Source: an uncultured bacterium (GTDB taxonomy: Bacteria; Patescibacteriota; Patescibacteriia; Patescibacteriales; UBA12465). From it: a DNA stretch of 40,326 nt. How positions within the stretch are numbered: the stretch's first letter is position 1; each line of letters starts with the position of its first letter. The notes beneath the pieces are model-generated. The model saw only the letters and a list, made by a program, of their open reading frames with translations. It made no database searches and was not told the DNA's origin. A program made the translations under genes and the position numbers. Below, one piece after another: positions 7,561-14,777 of this stretch. The stretch is from positions 1 through 40,326 of the forward strand of contig CALJZR010000008.1 of assembly GCA_937983635.1 (NCBI GenBank), given 5' to 3'.

Positions 7561-8289
7561 TTAAATACGGGCGCGGCAATCCTTGACATAACTAGCGCCA
7601 ATGAGCGCAAACGCCTCTAAATCCTTATCCCGAAAAGTGTCTTTACCCTCAAAAGAGCTATCCACTAAACCGGTATCAGGCTTAAATTTTTGCAAATACC
7701 AGCGGTCGGCGCCCTTAATCATCGCGCCCATGCGTTCAATATCAGCGGCAGCATGAAACTCTGGCAATAAAGTACTGCGGAATTCATAAGGCAAGCCGCT
7801 CTTCATTATTATTTTAACACTTTTTTGCAAATTCTCTAAATTTATAGAGACGCCGACAACGCTCTCATATTTCTCCCAAGGAGCTTTAATATCCATAGCA
7901 ATATAATCAATTAAATTAGCAGAGATTAAATATTCTAACATTTCTGGATTAGTACCATTGCTGTCTAATTTAACTAAATAACCCTTGTCTTTAATCTTGC
8001 GAATCAAATCAGGTAAATCAGCATGAAGAGTGGGCTCGCCGCCGGTGATAACCACGCCATCAAGCTTTCCTCGCCTTTCTTCTAAAAAAAGAAAAAGGTC
8101 TTCCTCCTGAATCAGGGGATAACCTTTGTCTTTATGGTTTTCGTCCGCCGCCTCCGAATGGTGGGGCCAGACAAGCATGGGATTGTAGCAAAAGTGGCAA
8201 CGGAAATTACAGCCTTGAGTGAAAACAATCGCTGCCAAATTATCAGGGTAATCCAAAAGGGTTAATTTTTCTAAGCCACCAATTAACAT
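7561..8289 (-). CDS. nrdG: Anaerobic ribonucleotide reductase-activating protein NrdG (radical SAM)
   Basis: A 242-residue radical SAM enzyme. The cluster motif GCNFRCHFCYNP gives C27-x3-C31-x2-C34. GGEPTLH and a DSNG-type SAM-binding segment follow, as usual for the activase family. NrdG reductively cleaves S-adenosylmethionine to generate the glycyl radical on NrdD, needed for anaerobic dNTP synthesis. At 242 residues it is longer than the E. coli type (about 150) and closer to the PflA-like activases found with many anaerobic NrdDs. It is downstream of nrdR, nrdD and the small glycyl-radical ORF on the same strand, which fixes its partner. Its ATG at 8287-8289 has no clear Shine-Dalgarno site. 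Confidence 0.92.
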   Translation of the reverse strand: MLIGGLEKLTLLDYPDNLAAIVFTQGCNFRCHFCYNPMLVWPHHSEAADENHKDKGYPLIQEEDLFLFLEERRGKLDGVVITGGEPTLHADLPDLIRKIKDKGYLVKLDSNGTNPEMLEYLISANLIDYIAMDIKAPWEKYESVVGVSINLENLQKSVKIIMKSGLPYEFRSTLLPEFHAAADIERMGAMIKGADRWYLQKFKPDTGLVDSSFEGKDTFRDKDLEAFALIGASYVKDCRARI

Positions 8290-8358
8290 AAGACGAGTTT
8301 GAGGGAGTAGCCGGGATTAAACAACGGCCCTGTCCCCGCGCTCCTCTCAATAATTACT

Positions 8359-8550
8359 TTATTCTGAGCAAGCAACTTTAAAAGTCTTGCGATCTTTATA
8401 TTCTGAAGCTTTACCGGGGTTATAGTTTTTTACCGGAGTCAGCCAGCCGACAACGCGGCTATAAACGATGCATTCTTGGCGTTGAGTAGTGATGGGGCTC
8501 ATATTATTGGCTTTAGGTAGAAAGTGGCAGACACCAAACAGTGCTGACAA
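8359..8550 (-). CDS. Detached glycyl-radical peptide of anaerobic ribonucleotide reductase (NrdD C-terminal segment)
   Basis: A 63-residue ORF. Its C-terminal half, CIVYSRVVGWLTPV followed by NYNPGKASEYKDRKTF, matches the glycyl-radical tail of class III reductases (E. coli NrdD ends with RVCGYLG...NAGKQEE). The Gly in RVVGW is the predicted radical site. The preceding NrdD chain ends without this segment, so this ORF would supply the radical-bearing part. It starts at TTG (8548-8550) with a perfect AAAGGAGG five bases upstream and a promoter-like TTGTTT-17-TATAAT before that. It is in the same frame as nrdD, separated by one TAG and 48 bases with no other stop. An alternative ATG at 8502 lacks a ribosome site. 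It could act like the stand-alone YfiD/GrcA spare domain of pyruvate formate-lyase (inference). Confidence 0.8.
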   Translation of the reverse strand: MSALFGVCHFLPKANNMSPITTQRQECIVYSRVVGWLTPVKNYNPGKASEYKDRKTFKVACSE

Positions 8551-8555
8551 AGCTT

Positions 8556-8597
8556 CCTCCTTTAATATATTATAAGATAAATTTATAAATAAAACAA
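8556..8597 (-). promoter_or_regulatory. Promoter and strong ribosome-binding site for the detached glycyl-radical ORF and nrdG
   Basis: On the minus strand, TTGTTT (complement of 8592-8597), a 17-base spacer, TATAAT (complement of 8569-8574) and AAAGGAGG (complement of 8556-8563) lie in order before the TTG start at 8550. The Shine-Dalgarno site is the strongest I found in the window, where most starts lack one. The predicted transcription start would lie very close to it. The region is AT-rich, so the promoter match alone is moderate evidence. Confidence 0.55.
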
Positions 8598-8598
8598 A

Positions 8599-10649
8599 CT
8601 AACAAGTGGAGCAGCGTTCAGCCTGCATTTCTGAGCTGGAAAAGCCCATTTCTTCATCACATTTTGGACAAAATTTATGTTCTCCGGCTAAATAACCATG
8701 TTTTGGACAAATGGAGAAGGTGGGGGTGATGGTAAAGTAAGGCAAACGGTAATTATTAATAATGCGCTGAGCTAATTTCTTAGCAGCATTGCCATCCGGC
8801 AAGCGTTCACCTAAATAACCGTGTAAAACCGTGCCGCCAGTATACTTTATTTGTAAATCATCCTGCAAATCCAAGGCAGCAAATATGTCATCAGAGAAGC
8901 CAACCGGCAGATGGGTGGAATTAGTATAATAAGGAGCAGCACCTTCTTTAACGGCCTCAGTGTTAGCAAAATGCATGTCCGGATATAACTCTAAATCTTT
9001 CTTAGCAAAACGATAGGTGCAGCCTTCGCCAGGGGTAGCCTCTAAATTGTAAAGATTATTAGTTTCATTCTGATAGTCCATCAGGCGTTCACGCATCGCG
9101 TCCATCACTTCAAGGGCAAAAGCGTGCCCTTCCGGCGTCGTTAAATCCTTACCCAACAAATTTAACAGAGCTTCATTCATGCCATTAATACCGATGGTGT
9201 TGAAATGGTTCTGCCAGAAAGTACCGAAACGAGCTTTAATGTCAGCGAGATAGTGACGGGAATAAGGGTAGAGGCCGTCATCAGAAAACTTTTCAATAAT
9301 TTTGCGCTTTATTTCTAAGCTATCTTTCGCAATGTCCATTAAACGATAAATCTTCTGTAAAAATTCTTCTTTACTCTTAGCTGTGTAACCAATACGGGCT
9401 AAATTGATAGTAACAACACCGAGACTGCCTGTTAAAGGGTTGGCACCGAAGAGGCCGCCGCCACGCTTTCTTAACTCTCGGTTATCCAAACGCAAGCGGC
9501 AACACATTGAACGAGCATCGTCGCGATCCATGTCGGAATTAACAAAGTTGGAAAAATATGGAATACCGTATTTAGCGGTCATCTCCCAAACTGGCTTCAA
9601 GCATTCGCGATCCCAGTCGAAAGCCTTATCAATCGTATAGGTTGGAATTGGGAAGCCGAAAACCCGCCCAGTAGAGTCGCCCTCTAACATCACTTCAGCG
9701 AAAGCCTGATTAAACATGTCCATTTCTGCCTGGAAGTCTTTGTAGGTTTCCGGCATCATCTGACCGCCGATAATCACATTTTCTTCGCCAACTAACTTTG
9801 AAGGGGTGACGTCCAAGGTGATATTGGTAAAAGGAGTTTGAAAACCAACTCTAGTGGGAACATTTATATTGAACATGAACTCTTGCAAACCCTGTTTCAC
9901 TTCTTTATAACTTAAATTATCGTAACGAATAAAAGGGGCGAGATAAGTATCAAAATTAGCGAAGGCCTGGGCGCCAGCCGCTTCCCCTGCATGGTGTAGA
10001 AAAAGTTAACAATCTGACCAAGGGCACTGCGAAAATGTTTAGGAGCCTTGCTCTGCACTTTTTCAGAAACACCGCCAAAACCTTTAATTAACAAATCTTT
10101 TAAATCCCAGCCACAACAATAGGGGGCAAGCAGGCCGAGGTCGTGAATATGGATATCGCCATTAACGTGCGCCTCCCTAATAGCTTGCGGATACAGCTTA
10201 TTTAGCCAGTAGCGGGCGGAGATAGCTGAGGCAATGTAGTTATTTAAACCCTGAACGGAAAAGCTCATGTTGCTATTTTCCTTCAAGCGCCAGTCCGCTC
10301 GACCGAGATAATCTTCCATCAACTTCTCATCAGAAGTCGCCTTGTTTAATTCGCGTAATTGACGATGCTGATCGCGATACAAAATGTAAGCTTTAGCCGT
10401 CTGAATGTGCTTGTGCTCAATTAAAACTTCTTCAACTACATCCTGGATTTCTTCCACCGCGGGGATGCTGTTTTTATGAAATTTCTTCGCCACCTTCGCT
10501 ACCACCTCATCACTTAATTGCTGAGCGAGAGCTTCGTCATCAATTTCTACCGACAGAGCTGCCTTGTGGATAGCCGCTTTGATTTTAGGCTGGCTAAAGT
10601 CAACGATGTCACCGGAGCGTTTCCGGATTTTGCTGATTATTTCGGACAT
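8599..10649 (-). CDS. nrdD: Anaerobic ribonucleoside-triphosphate reductase NrdD, large part, with a one-base frameshift
   Basis: This gene encodes the class III reductase that makes dNTPs from NTPs without oxygen. Residues 3-95 are an ATP-cone (KIRKRSGDIVDFS...) used for allosteric control. The ten-stranded barrel follows, with MCCRLRLDN and the Cys-containing CPKHGY...CPKC zinc-type end. The frame breaks at 9984-9987. The first 245-residue frame ends in a nonsense tail after FFYTMQG, while the next frame continues with the expected EAAGAQAFANFDTYLAPF. Adding one G to the run of four restores a 683-residue protein. The repaired chain ends ...QAERCSTC-TAG, before any glycyl-radical motif, which is on the next ORF downstream. 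The ATG at 10647-10649 has no good adjacent ribosome site. The break is most simply a homopolymer sequencing or assembly error. Confidence 0.88.
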
Positions 10650-10675
10650 GGGGTTTCGAAACGATCGCGAGATTG

Positions 10676-10711
10676 AAGATCTAAAACTAGCCTCCTGGGT
10701 TTTTAGATCTT
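10676..10711 (-). promoter_or_regulatory. Hairpin in the nrdR-nrdD spacer with AGGAGG in its loop
   Basis: The arms AAGATCTAAAA (10676-10686) and TTTTAGATCTT (10701-10711) pair over 11 bases around a 14-base loop. On the minus strand the loop contains AGGAGG (complement of 10691-10696). It is not followed by a T-run, so it is not a classic terminator. The AGGAGG is about 41 bases from the nrdD ATG and no in-frame start codon lies between. It could be an RNA processing, stability or translation-control element (inference). Confidence 0.45.
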
Positions 10712-10740
10712 AAACCGCGCCATCGCCGCAATATATTAAT

Positions 10741-11199
10741 TTATTTTTTGTCCTTGATGAGCTTATTAAGCTCGCGGCGGAATTCATTAGCATCCTTAAA
10801 GGATTCATAGACGGAAGCGTAGCGGATATAGGCAACCTGATCAGTTTTTTTCAAATGCTTCATCACCATTTGCCCAATCTGACGGGAAGTGACTTCATTT
10901 TGTCTCAGTTTCTGTAAATCGCGTTCAATGCCATGAATGATCTGTTTAAATTTATCCTCGGTAACTGATCTTTTTTCTAAAGACTTGCGCAAACCACTGA
11001 CTAATTTCTCGCGGCTGTAAGATTCCCGGCGACCATCTCTTTTGACAATCATTAAATCCAGAATTTCAATTTCTTCATAAGTAGAAAAGCGAAAATTACA
11101 CTTCAGACATTCGCGGCGGCGGCGGATAGAAAGGCCGTCGGGGGCAACCCGGGAGTCAACTACTTTAGTATCATTATAATAGCAGACCGGACATTTCAT
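10741..11199 (-). CDS. nrdR: Transcriptional repressor NrdR
   Basis: A 152-residue protein of standard NrdR length. An N-terminal zinc ribbon (CPVC at residues 3-6, CLKC further on) carries the signature VDSR...IRRRRECL and FRFSTYEE. An ATP-cone domain follows from about 49 to 140 (VKRDGRRESYSREKL). NrdR senses ATP/dATP and represses ribonucleotide reductase genes by binding paired NrdR boxes. It lies directly upstream of nrdD on the same strand, and two box-like sites lie in its own leader, so an autoregulated nrdR-nrdD operon is likely. The start ATG is complementary to 11197-11199. Confidence 0.96.
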   Translation of the reverse strand: MKCPVCYYNDTKVVDSRVAPDGLSIRRRRECLKCNFRFSTYEEIEILDLMIVKRDGRRESYSREKLVSGLRKSLEKRSVTEDKFKQIIHGIERDLQKLRQNEVTSRQIGQMVMKHLKKTDQVAYIRYASVYESFKDANEFRRELNKLIKDKK

Positions 11200-11212
11200 A
11201 AAAAAGCGCTAA

Positions 11213-11228
11213 AAGCTATATTTTGTGG
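11213..11228 (-). promoter_or_regulatory. NrdR-box-like operator, promoter-distal
   Basis: The plus-strand 16-mer AAGCTATATTTTGTGG matches 12 of 16 positions of the NrdR box pattern ACACWATATMTWGTGT, including the core C...A.AT and the G at position 13. It lies 13-29 bases upstream of the nrdR start codon, in the predicted 5' leader. Confidence 0.6.
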
Positions 11229-11245
11229 GTATTTTTAACAATCAA

Positions 11246-11261
11246 CCACTAAATATTGTAA
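11246..11261 (-). promoter_or_regulatory. NrdR-box-like operator, at the transcription start
   Basis: The plus-strand 16-mer CCACTAAATATTGTAA matches about 12 of 16 positions of the NrdR box. Its core C is 33 bases from the core C of the first box, close to the three-turn spacing usual for paired NrdR boxes. It covers the predicted start site near 11263, well placed for repression. Confidence 0.6.
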
Positions 11262-11269
11262 TTATCTTT

Positions 11270-11298
11270 ATTATAGCAGAATAAAAAACAAGGGTCAA
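11270..11298 (-). promoter_or_regulatory. Sigma-70-type promoter of nrdR-nrdD
   Basis: On the minus strand TTGACC (complement of 11293-11298), a 17-base spacer and TATAAT (complement of 11270-11275) form a near-consensus promoter. The predicted start is near 11263, giving a leader of about 64 bases that contains both NrdR-like boxes. Confidence 0.8.
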
Positions 11299-11342
11299 AA
11301 TCAGCCAATATTCAGATAAAAAAGAGAAAAAAATCACTTTTA

Positions 11343-11361
11343 TGTGGATGCCTGTGGATAA
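11343..11361. promoter_or_regulatory. Tandem DnaA-box pair
   Basis: TGTGGATAA (11353-11361) is the exact complement of the DnaA box TTATCCACA. TGTGGATGC (11343-11351), ten bases to the left and in the same orientation, is a two-mismatch copy. The pair sits in an AT-rich stretch about 45 bases upstream of the nrdR promoter -35. DnaA is known to act on E. coli nrdAB; a similar role here is inference. Confidence 0.5.
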
Positions 11362-11371
11362 TTATTAGTAT

Positions 11372-11396
11372 AAAAAAACCGCCTGCCGGCGGAAAA
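11372..11396 (-). terminator. Intrinsic terminator downstream of the second GT2 gene
   Basis: CCGCC (11379-11383), loop TGCC and GGCGG (11388-11392) form a short GC-rich hairpin. On the minus strand it is followed by seven T (complement of 11372-11378). It lies about 27 bases past the GT2 stop and so ends the ftsA-ftsZ-GT2 transcript before the nrd regulatory region. Confidence 0.75.
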
Positions 11397-11422
11397 TTTT
11401 TAACCTGATAAAATTAAAAATA

Positions 11423-12142
11423 CTAGCGCACGGTTTGGCGTAAATGAATGATGGCGCGTAGAAAAATCCAGGCTTCCCGCCAAACTTTTATCTTACTCCG
11501 GCGACGACTATAACGATTTTCCGACCAATTTACCGCAATCTCCCGCAGACGCCAGCCTTTCTTTTGAGCACGATAAATTAGCTCAGTGTCAAAAAACCAA
11601 GCATTATCCTCAATCTCAGCCGACAAAGAACGCCAAGTTTCAGCTTTAATAGCCTTAAAGCCACACTGTAAATCAGAAAAATGATGATGTAACAAGGCTT
11701 GGGATATATATAAATAGATTCGAGAACTTGACTCTCTAAACCAAGAACGACATTTAACCGAATTAGGCAACATCCGGGAGCCAAAACTCAAATCCGCCTC
11801 ATCTGCTAAAATAGGAGCCAACAAACGCGGCAAGTCTTCAAGATCAACCGCTAAGTCAATATCCATATAAACTAAAATATCAGCGTTACTGACATTGAAG
11901 TAAGTCTTAATTGCCCGCCCCTTACCATCTTTTTTTACAATAAAACAGACCGCCTGCGGTCTGTTTTGCTCAGTAAAATTTTGAACTAATTTTTGAAAAG
12001 TGGGACTAGAGCCGTTAACAATAAAAACTAAACGCCAATCATGATTTAAGGATAATCCCTGTAAAAATTTCCAGATTCTGAGAGAATTAGCCGGAAAAAT
12101 GGCGTCTTCATTGTAAGCGGGAACACAAAAATCAATTTTCAT
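11423..12142 (-). CDS. GT2 family glycosyltransferase, polyprenyl/dolichyl-phosphate sugar synthase type
   Basis: A 239-residue soluble GT-A enzyme. Its motifs match dolichyl-phosphate mannose/glucose synthases: VPAYNE (8-12 region), KKDGKGRAI (70-78), MDIDLAVDLEDL with the metal-binding DID, FGSRM, and DLQCGFKAI. It likely transfers a sugar from a nucleotide donor to a polyprenyl phosphate at the cytoplasmic membrane face, supplying later glycan transferases. No membrane helix is evident. It follows ftsZ by about 20 bases on the same strand and ends at a terminator. Residues 59-67 are encoded by a perfect 12-base-arm palindrome (11942-11967). These fall in a loop before the KxGKG motif, so the insertion appears tolerated. 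Confidence 0.88.
   Translation of the reverse strand: MKIDFCVPAYNEDAIFPANSLRIWKFLQGLSLNHDWRLVFIVNGSSPTFQKLVQNFTEQNRPQAVCFIVKKDGKGRAIKTYFNVSNADILVYMDIDLAVDLEDLPRLLAPILADEADLSFGSRMLPNSVKCRSWFRESSSRIYLYISQALLHHHFSDLQCGFKAIKAETWRSLSAEIEDNAWFFDTELIYRAQKKGWRLREIAVNWSENRYSRRRSKIKVWREAWIFLRAIIHLRQTVR
11942..11967. repeat. Terminator-like palindrome inside the GT2 coding sequence
   Basis: AAAACAGACCGC (11942-11953) and GCGGTCTGTTTT (11956-11967) are perfect inverted repeats around CT. The hairpin has T-runs on both sides and looks like a bidirectional intrinsic terminator, yet it lies fully inside an open frame. Its core ACCGCCTGC also occurs in the real terminator at 11378-11386. Confidence 0.7.
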
Positions 12143-12163
12143 ATCCTTAATGAAAAGGCACTA

Positions 12164-13366
12164 TTAGTTACCCATTTTCTTCCGAATAAAAGCAGGGACA
12201 CTTAAATCATCTTCTTCCTCTAACTCTGGTTCTGGCGCTTTTTCCAAACGCTTTTCTACCAAGGGTTTTAGGGGAATATTTTTAATAGTCGGGACTTTTG
12301 CCTTCTTGTCGCCCCATAAAGCGGAAGCAGGAGAAACGGCTTCCTTCTCATTTTCGCTTTCAATAAAAGGATTCGGGGTATAGCTCTTTAACTCTGTTTT
12401 TACCCCCTTGCTCTTGCCGTCAAAGCCAGTGGCGACCACGGTAATCTTGATCTGATCCTTCATCTTTTCGTCAATAACCGCACCAAAGATAATCTTCGCA
12501 TCTTCGTCGGCGGCTGAAGTAATCACCTTAGCGGCATCGCTAACTTCATTCATGCTCAAATCAGGACCGCCGGTAATTGTAAAGACGATGCCGCGGGCGC
12601 CATCAATGGACATATCCAAAAGATTGGAATTAATCGCCGCTTTAGCAGCTTCAATCGCTTTATTTTCGCCGCTTGCCTGACCGATGCCCATCAAAGCAGA
12701 GCCGGCGTTGGCCATAACTGCTTTAACATCGGCAAAATCGGCATTAATAACACCAGGGACAGTAATAATTTCCGCAATTCCCTGCACGCCCTGACGTAAA
12801 ACATCATCAGCGATTGCAAAAGCTTCTAGTAAAGAGGTGCGCTTATCAATTACCTGCAATAATTTATCATTAGAAATAGTAATAATAGTATCGACTTTAT
12901 CCGCTAGGTCGGCAAAAGCCCGATCAGCAATATTTTTTCTCTGTCCACCTTCAAAGACAAAAGGCTTAGTGACAACTGCCACGGTCAAGGCCCCGAGATC
13001 ACGAGCAATCTGAGCGACAATCGGCGAAGCGCCGGAACCGGTGCCGCCACCTAAACCGCAGGTGACAAAAACCATGTCACAACCCTTTAAAGCTTCCCGA
13101 ATTTCATTCTGTGATTCTTCAGCCGCACCCTTACCTAAGTCCGGATTCATGCCCGCTCCTAAACCTCTAGTTACAGTCTTACCGATGTGGATTTTCTCCC
13201 CGGCTTTATTATAATGCAGAGCCTGGATATCCGTATTAATTGCCACAAATTCCACGCCCTTAATGCCGTTTTCAATCATGCGGTTGATGGCACTGCCACC
13301 GCCACCGCCGACACCAACAACTTTAATTTTTGCAAAAGTTTCAATTTCTGGTTTGACCTCCGCCAT
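12164..13366 (-). CDS. ftsZ: Cell-division GTPase FtsZ
   Basis: A 400-residue tubulin homologue of normal length. The nucleotide-binding domain begins with GVGGGGGSAINRM (18-30) and carries the tubulin signature GGGTGSG (107-113). The T7 catalytic region NADFADVKAVM and the C-terminal domain follow. After a linker of about 60 residues it ends in VPAFIRKKMGN, matching the conserved C-terminal peptide that binds FtsA. FtsZ polymerises into the septal ring. It follows ftsA with a 53-base gap on the same strand and shares its promoter. No obvious Shine-Dalgarno precedes the ATG. Confidence 0.98.
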   Translation of the reverse strand: MAEVKPEIETFAKIKVVGVGGGGGSAINRMIENGIKGVEFVAINTDIQALHYNKAGEKIHIGKTVTRGLGAGMNPDLGKGAAEESQNEIREALKGCDMVFVTCGLGGGTGSGASPIVAQIARDLGALTVAVVTKPFVFEGGQRKNIADRAFADLADKVDTIITISNDKLLQVIDKRTSLLEAFAIADDVLRQGVQGIAEIITVPGVINADFADVKAVMANAGSALMGIGQASGENKAIEAAKAAINSNLLDMSIDGARGIVFTITGGPDLSMNEVSDAAKVITSAADEDAKIIFGAVIDEKMKDQIKITVVATGFDGKSKGVKTELKSYTPNPFIESENEKEAVSPASALWGDKKAKVPTIKNIPLKPLVEKRLEKAPEPELEEEDDLSVPAFIRKKMGN

Positions 13367-13419
13367 AGTTCTGGCCGAATTGCCGCCTACTTACAGAAAG
13401 CGGCTACTCTTGATTTAGT

Positions 13420-14676
13420 TTATCTTGGGATAATTTTTTGAAAAATACTTTTAGCTTTACCAAAAATATTACCAAAATTCTTCTGAAAATTACTGCCGCT
13501 TTGACTAGGATATTCATGGGCCCCCCAAATTACCAAGCCTAAAGCTGGTAAAAATTCTGGAGTTCTCACCTTATCAATCACGACATTAATATTTTTACTC
13601 TGTCCTAAAGCGGCAGGGAGGCGCAACTTGCGCTTTGCGGCTTCAATTACTCCGTCCAACTGAGCGCCGGCGCCAGTAAAGACAACCCCAGCCGGCAACA
13701 TTCCGGAACGGTCAATCTTTTTAAGTTCTTTATCCACCTTATCAAAAATTTCTTCCACCCGGGCCTCAATAATTTCCGCAATATAGCGCCGGGAGACTAA
13801 GCTGATATCATCATTAACATCTTCTTCTTTCACTAAACGCGTAACGTCAACTTCTTCGCCCTCACTGAAAGCCTCCGGATTAGCGCTGCCATATTCTAAT
13901 TTAATTCTCTCGGCCAAATTAATCGGACAGCGCAAACCTAAAGCAATATCATTGGTAATATATTCAGAACCAATGGGTAAAATAGCAGTATGCAAAAGAT
14001 TTCTCTCCTCATAAACAGCAATGGAAGTGGTAGAGGAACCAATATTAATTAAAGCGACGCCTAATTCTTTCTGTTTAGGAGTTAAAACGGCTTCAGCGGC
14101 GGCAAGCGGTGAAATAACTAAATCTTCAATCTCTAAACCGGTGCGAAAAATAGCCTTAGTTAAGTTCTTAGTCTGAGTGCTTAAGCCTTGAATAATTAAA
14201 GCTTCAACTTCCAGACGAATACCACTCATCCCAATAGGGTCCTTGATATCAGTCTGGTTGTCGACGCTGAAACGGACGGGCATGACGTGCAAAATTTCGT
14301 AATTAACCGGTACCGCTAAAGCGCGCGCGGCTTCAATCGCGCGATTAACATCCGCTTCACTAATCTCGCCGTCACTCTTACTGACAGCAACAACCCCCTT
14401 ACTTCGCTCACACTTAACATTAGGATCATTGATGCCAACCCAAACACTGGTGATAGGTACACCAACAATCCGTTCCGCCTTTTCTAAGCAAGCAGAAATC
14501 GATGAAGTGGTTTCCTCAATACTATTGACGACGCCTTTACTAACACCGGCGGTCGGCGAAGAAACGGCGCCAATAATCTGCACTTCTTCCCCGGTTGGAC
14601 CAGAAATTTTCTGGCCAATAACCAGGCGAACTGCGGTTGAGCCGATATCTAAACCAGCGATGATGTCATCTTTCAT
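13420..14676 (-). CDS. ftsA: Cell-division protein FtsA
   Basis: A 418-residue actin-fold protein of typical length. The phosphate-1 motif GLDIGSTAVR lies at residues 8-17. The 1C (SHS2) domain follows at about 80-160 (HVMPVRFSVDNQ). The phosphate-2 segment is ALINIGSSTTSIAVY, and the adenosine motif is VVFTGAGAQLDGV. The extreme C-terminus NFGNIFGKAKSIFQKIIPR is an amphipathic helix that would dock FtsA to the membrane. FtsA tethers FtsZ and recruits late division proteins. A promoter and a leader hairpin lie directly upstream, next to the end of the prepilin peptidase gene. Confidence 0.97.
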   Translation of the reverse strand: MKDDIIAGLDIGSTAVRLVIGQKISGPTGEEVQIIGAVSSPTAGVSKGVVNSIEETTSSISACLEKAERIVGVPITSVWVGINDPNVKCERSKGVVAVSKSDGEISEADVNRAIEAARALAVPVNYEILHVMPVRFSVDNQTDIKDPIGMSGIRLEVEALIIQGLSTQTKNLTKAIFRTGLEIEDLVISPLAAAEAVLTPKQKELGVALINIGSSTTSIAVYEERNLLHTAILPIGSEYITNDIALGLRCPINLAERIKLEYGSANPEAFSEGEEVDVTRLVKEEDVNDDISLVSRRYIAEIIEARVEEIFDKVDKELKKIDRSGMLPAGVVFTGAGAQLDGVIEAAKRKLRLPAALGQSKNINVVIDKVRTPEFLPALGLVIWGAHEYPSQSGSNFQKNFGNIFGKAKSIFQKIIPR

Positions 14677-14696
14677 AAAATATTGAAAACAGCCGA

Positions 14697-14723
14697 AAGA
14701 GCTTTTTCCAAAAAACAGCTCTC
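14697..14723 (-). promoter_or_regulatory. Hairpin in the ftsA leader
   Basis: On the minus strand AGAGCTGTTTTTT and AAAAAGCTCT can pair with one bulge, ending about 22 bases before the ftsA ATG. It lies inside the predicted leader (start near 14742). It lacks a downstream T-run, so it may affect translation or stability rather than stop transcription. Confidence 0.35.
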
Positions 14724-14748
14724 CGACACTTTAAACCATACTTATTCC

Positions 14749-14777
14749 ATTATAATAAATTTTTGAAATATTAACAA
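14749..14777 (-). promoter_or_regulatory. Promoter of ftsA-ftsZ
   Basis: TTGTTA (complement of 14772-14777), a 17-base spacer and TATAAT (complement of 14749-14754) lie on the minus strand immediately after the prepilin peptidase stop codon. The predicted start near 14742 leaves a leader of about 65 bases. Confidence 0.7.

Noticed and set aside
8551..8598. Intein or intron between the two NrdD pieces
   Set aside because: Only 48 bases separate them, far too short for either, and they contain promoter and ribosome-site signals.
11300..11400. Replication origin based on DnaA boxes
   Set aside because: Only two boxes are present, with no dnaA/dnaN neighbours and no clear unwinding region.
13370..13415. 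Hairpin just upstream of ftsZ (GCCGC/GCGGC arms)
   Set aside because: A five-base stem with a long loop and no T-run; too weak to call a regulatory element.
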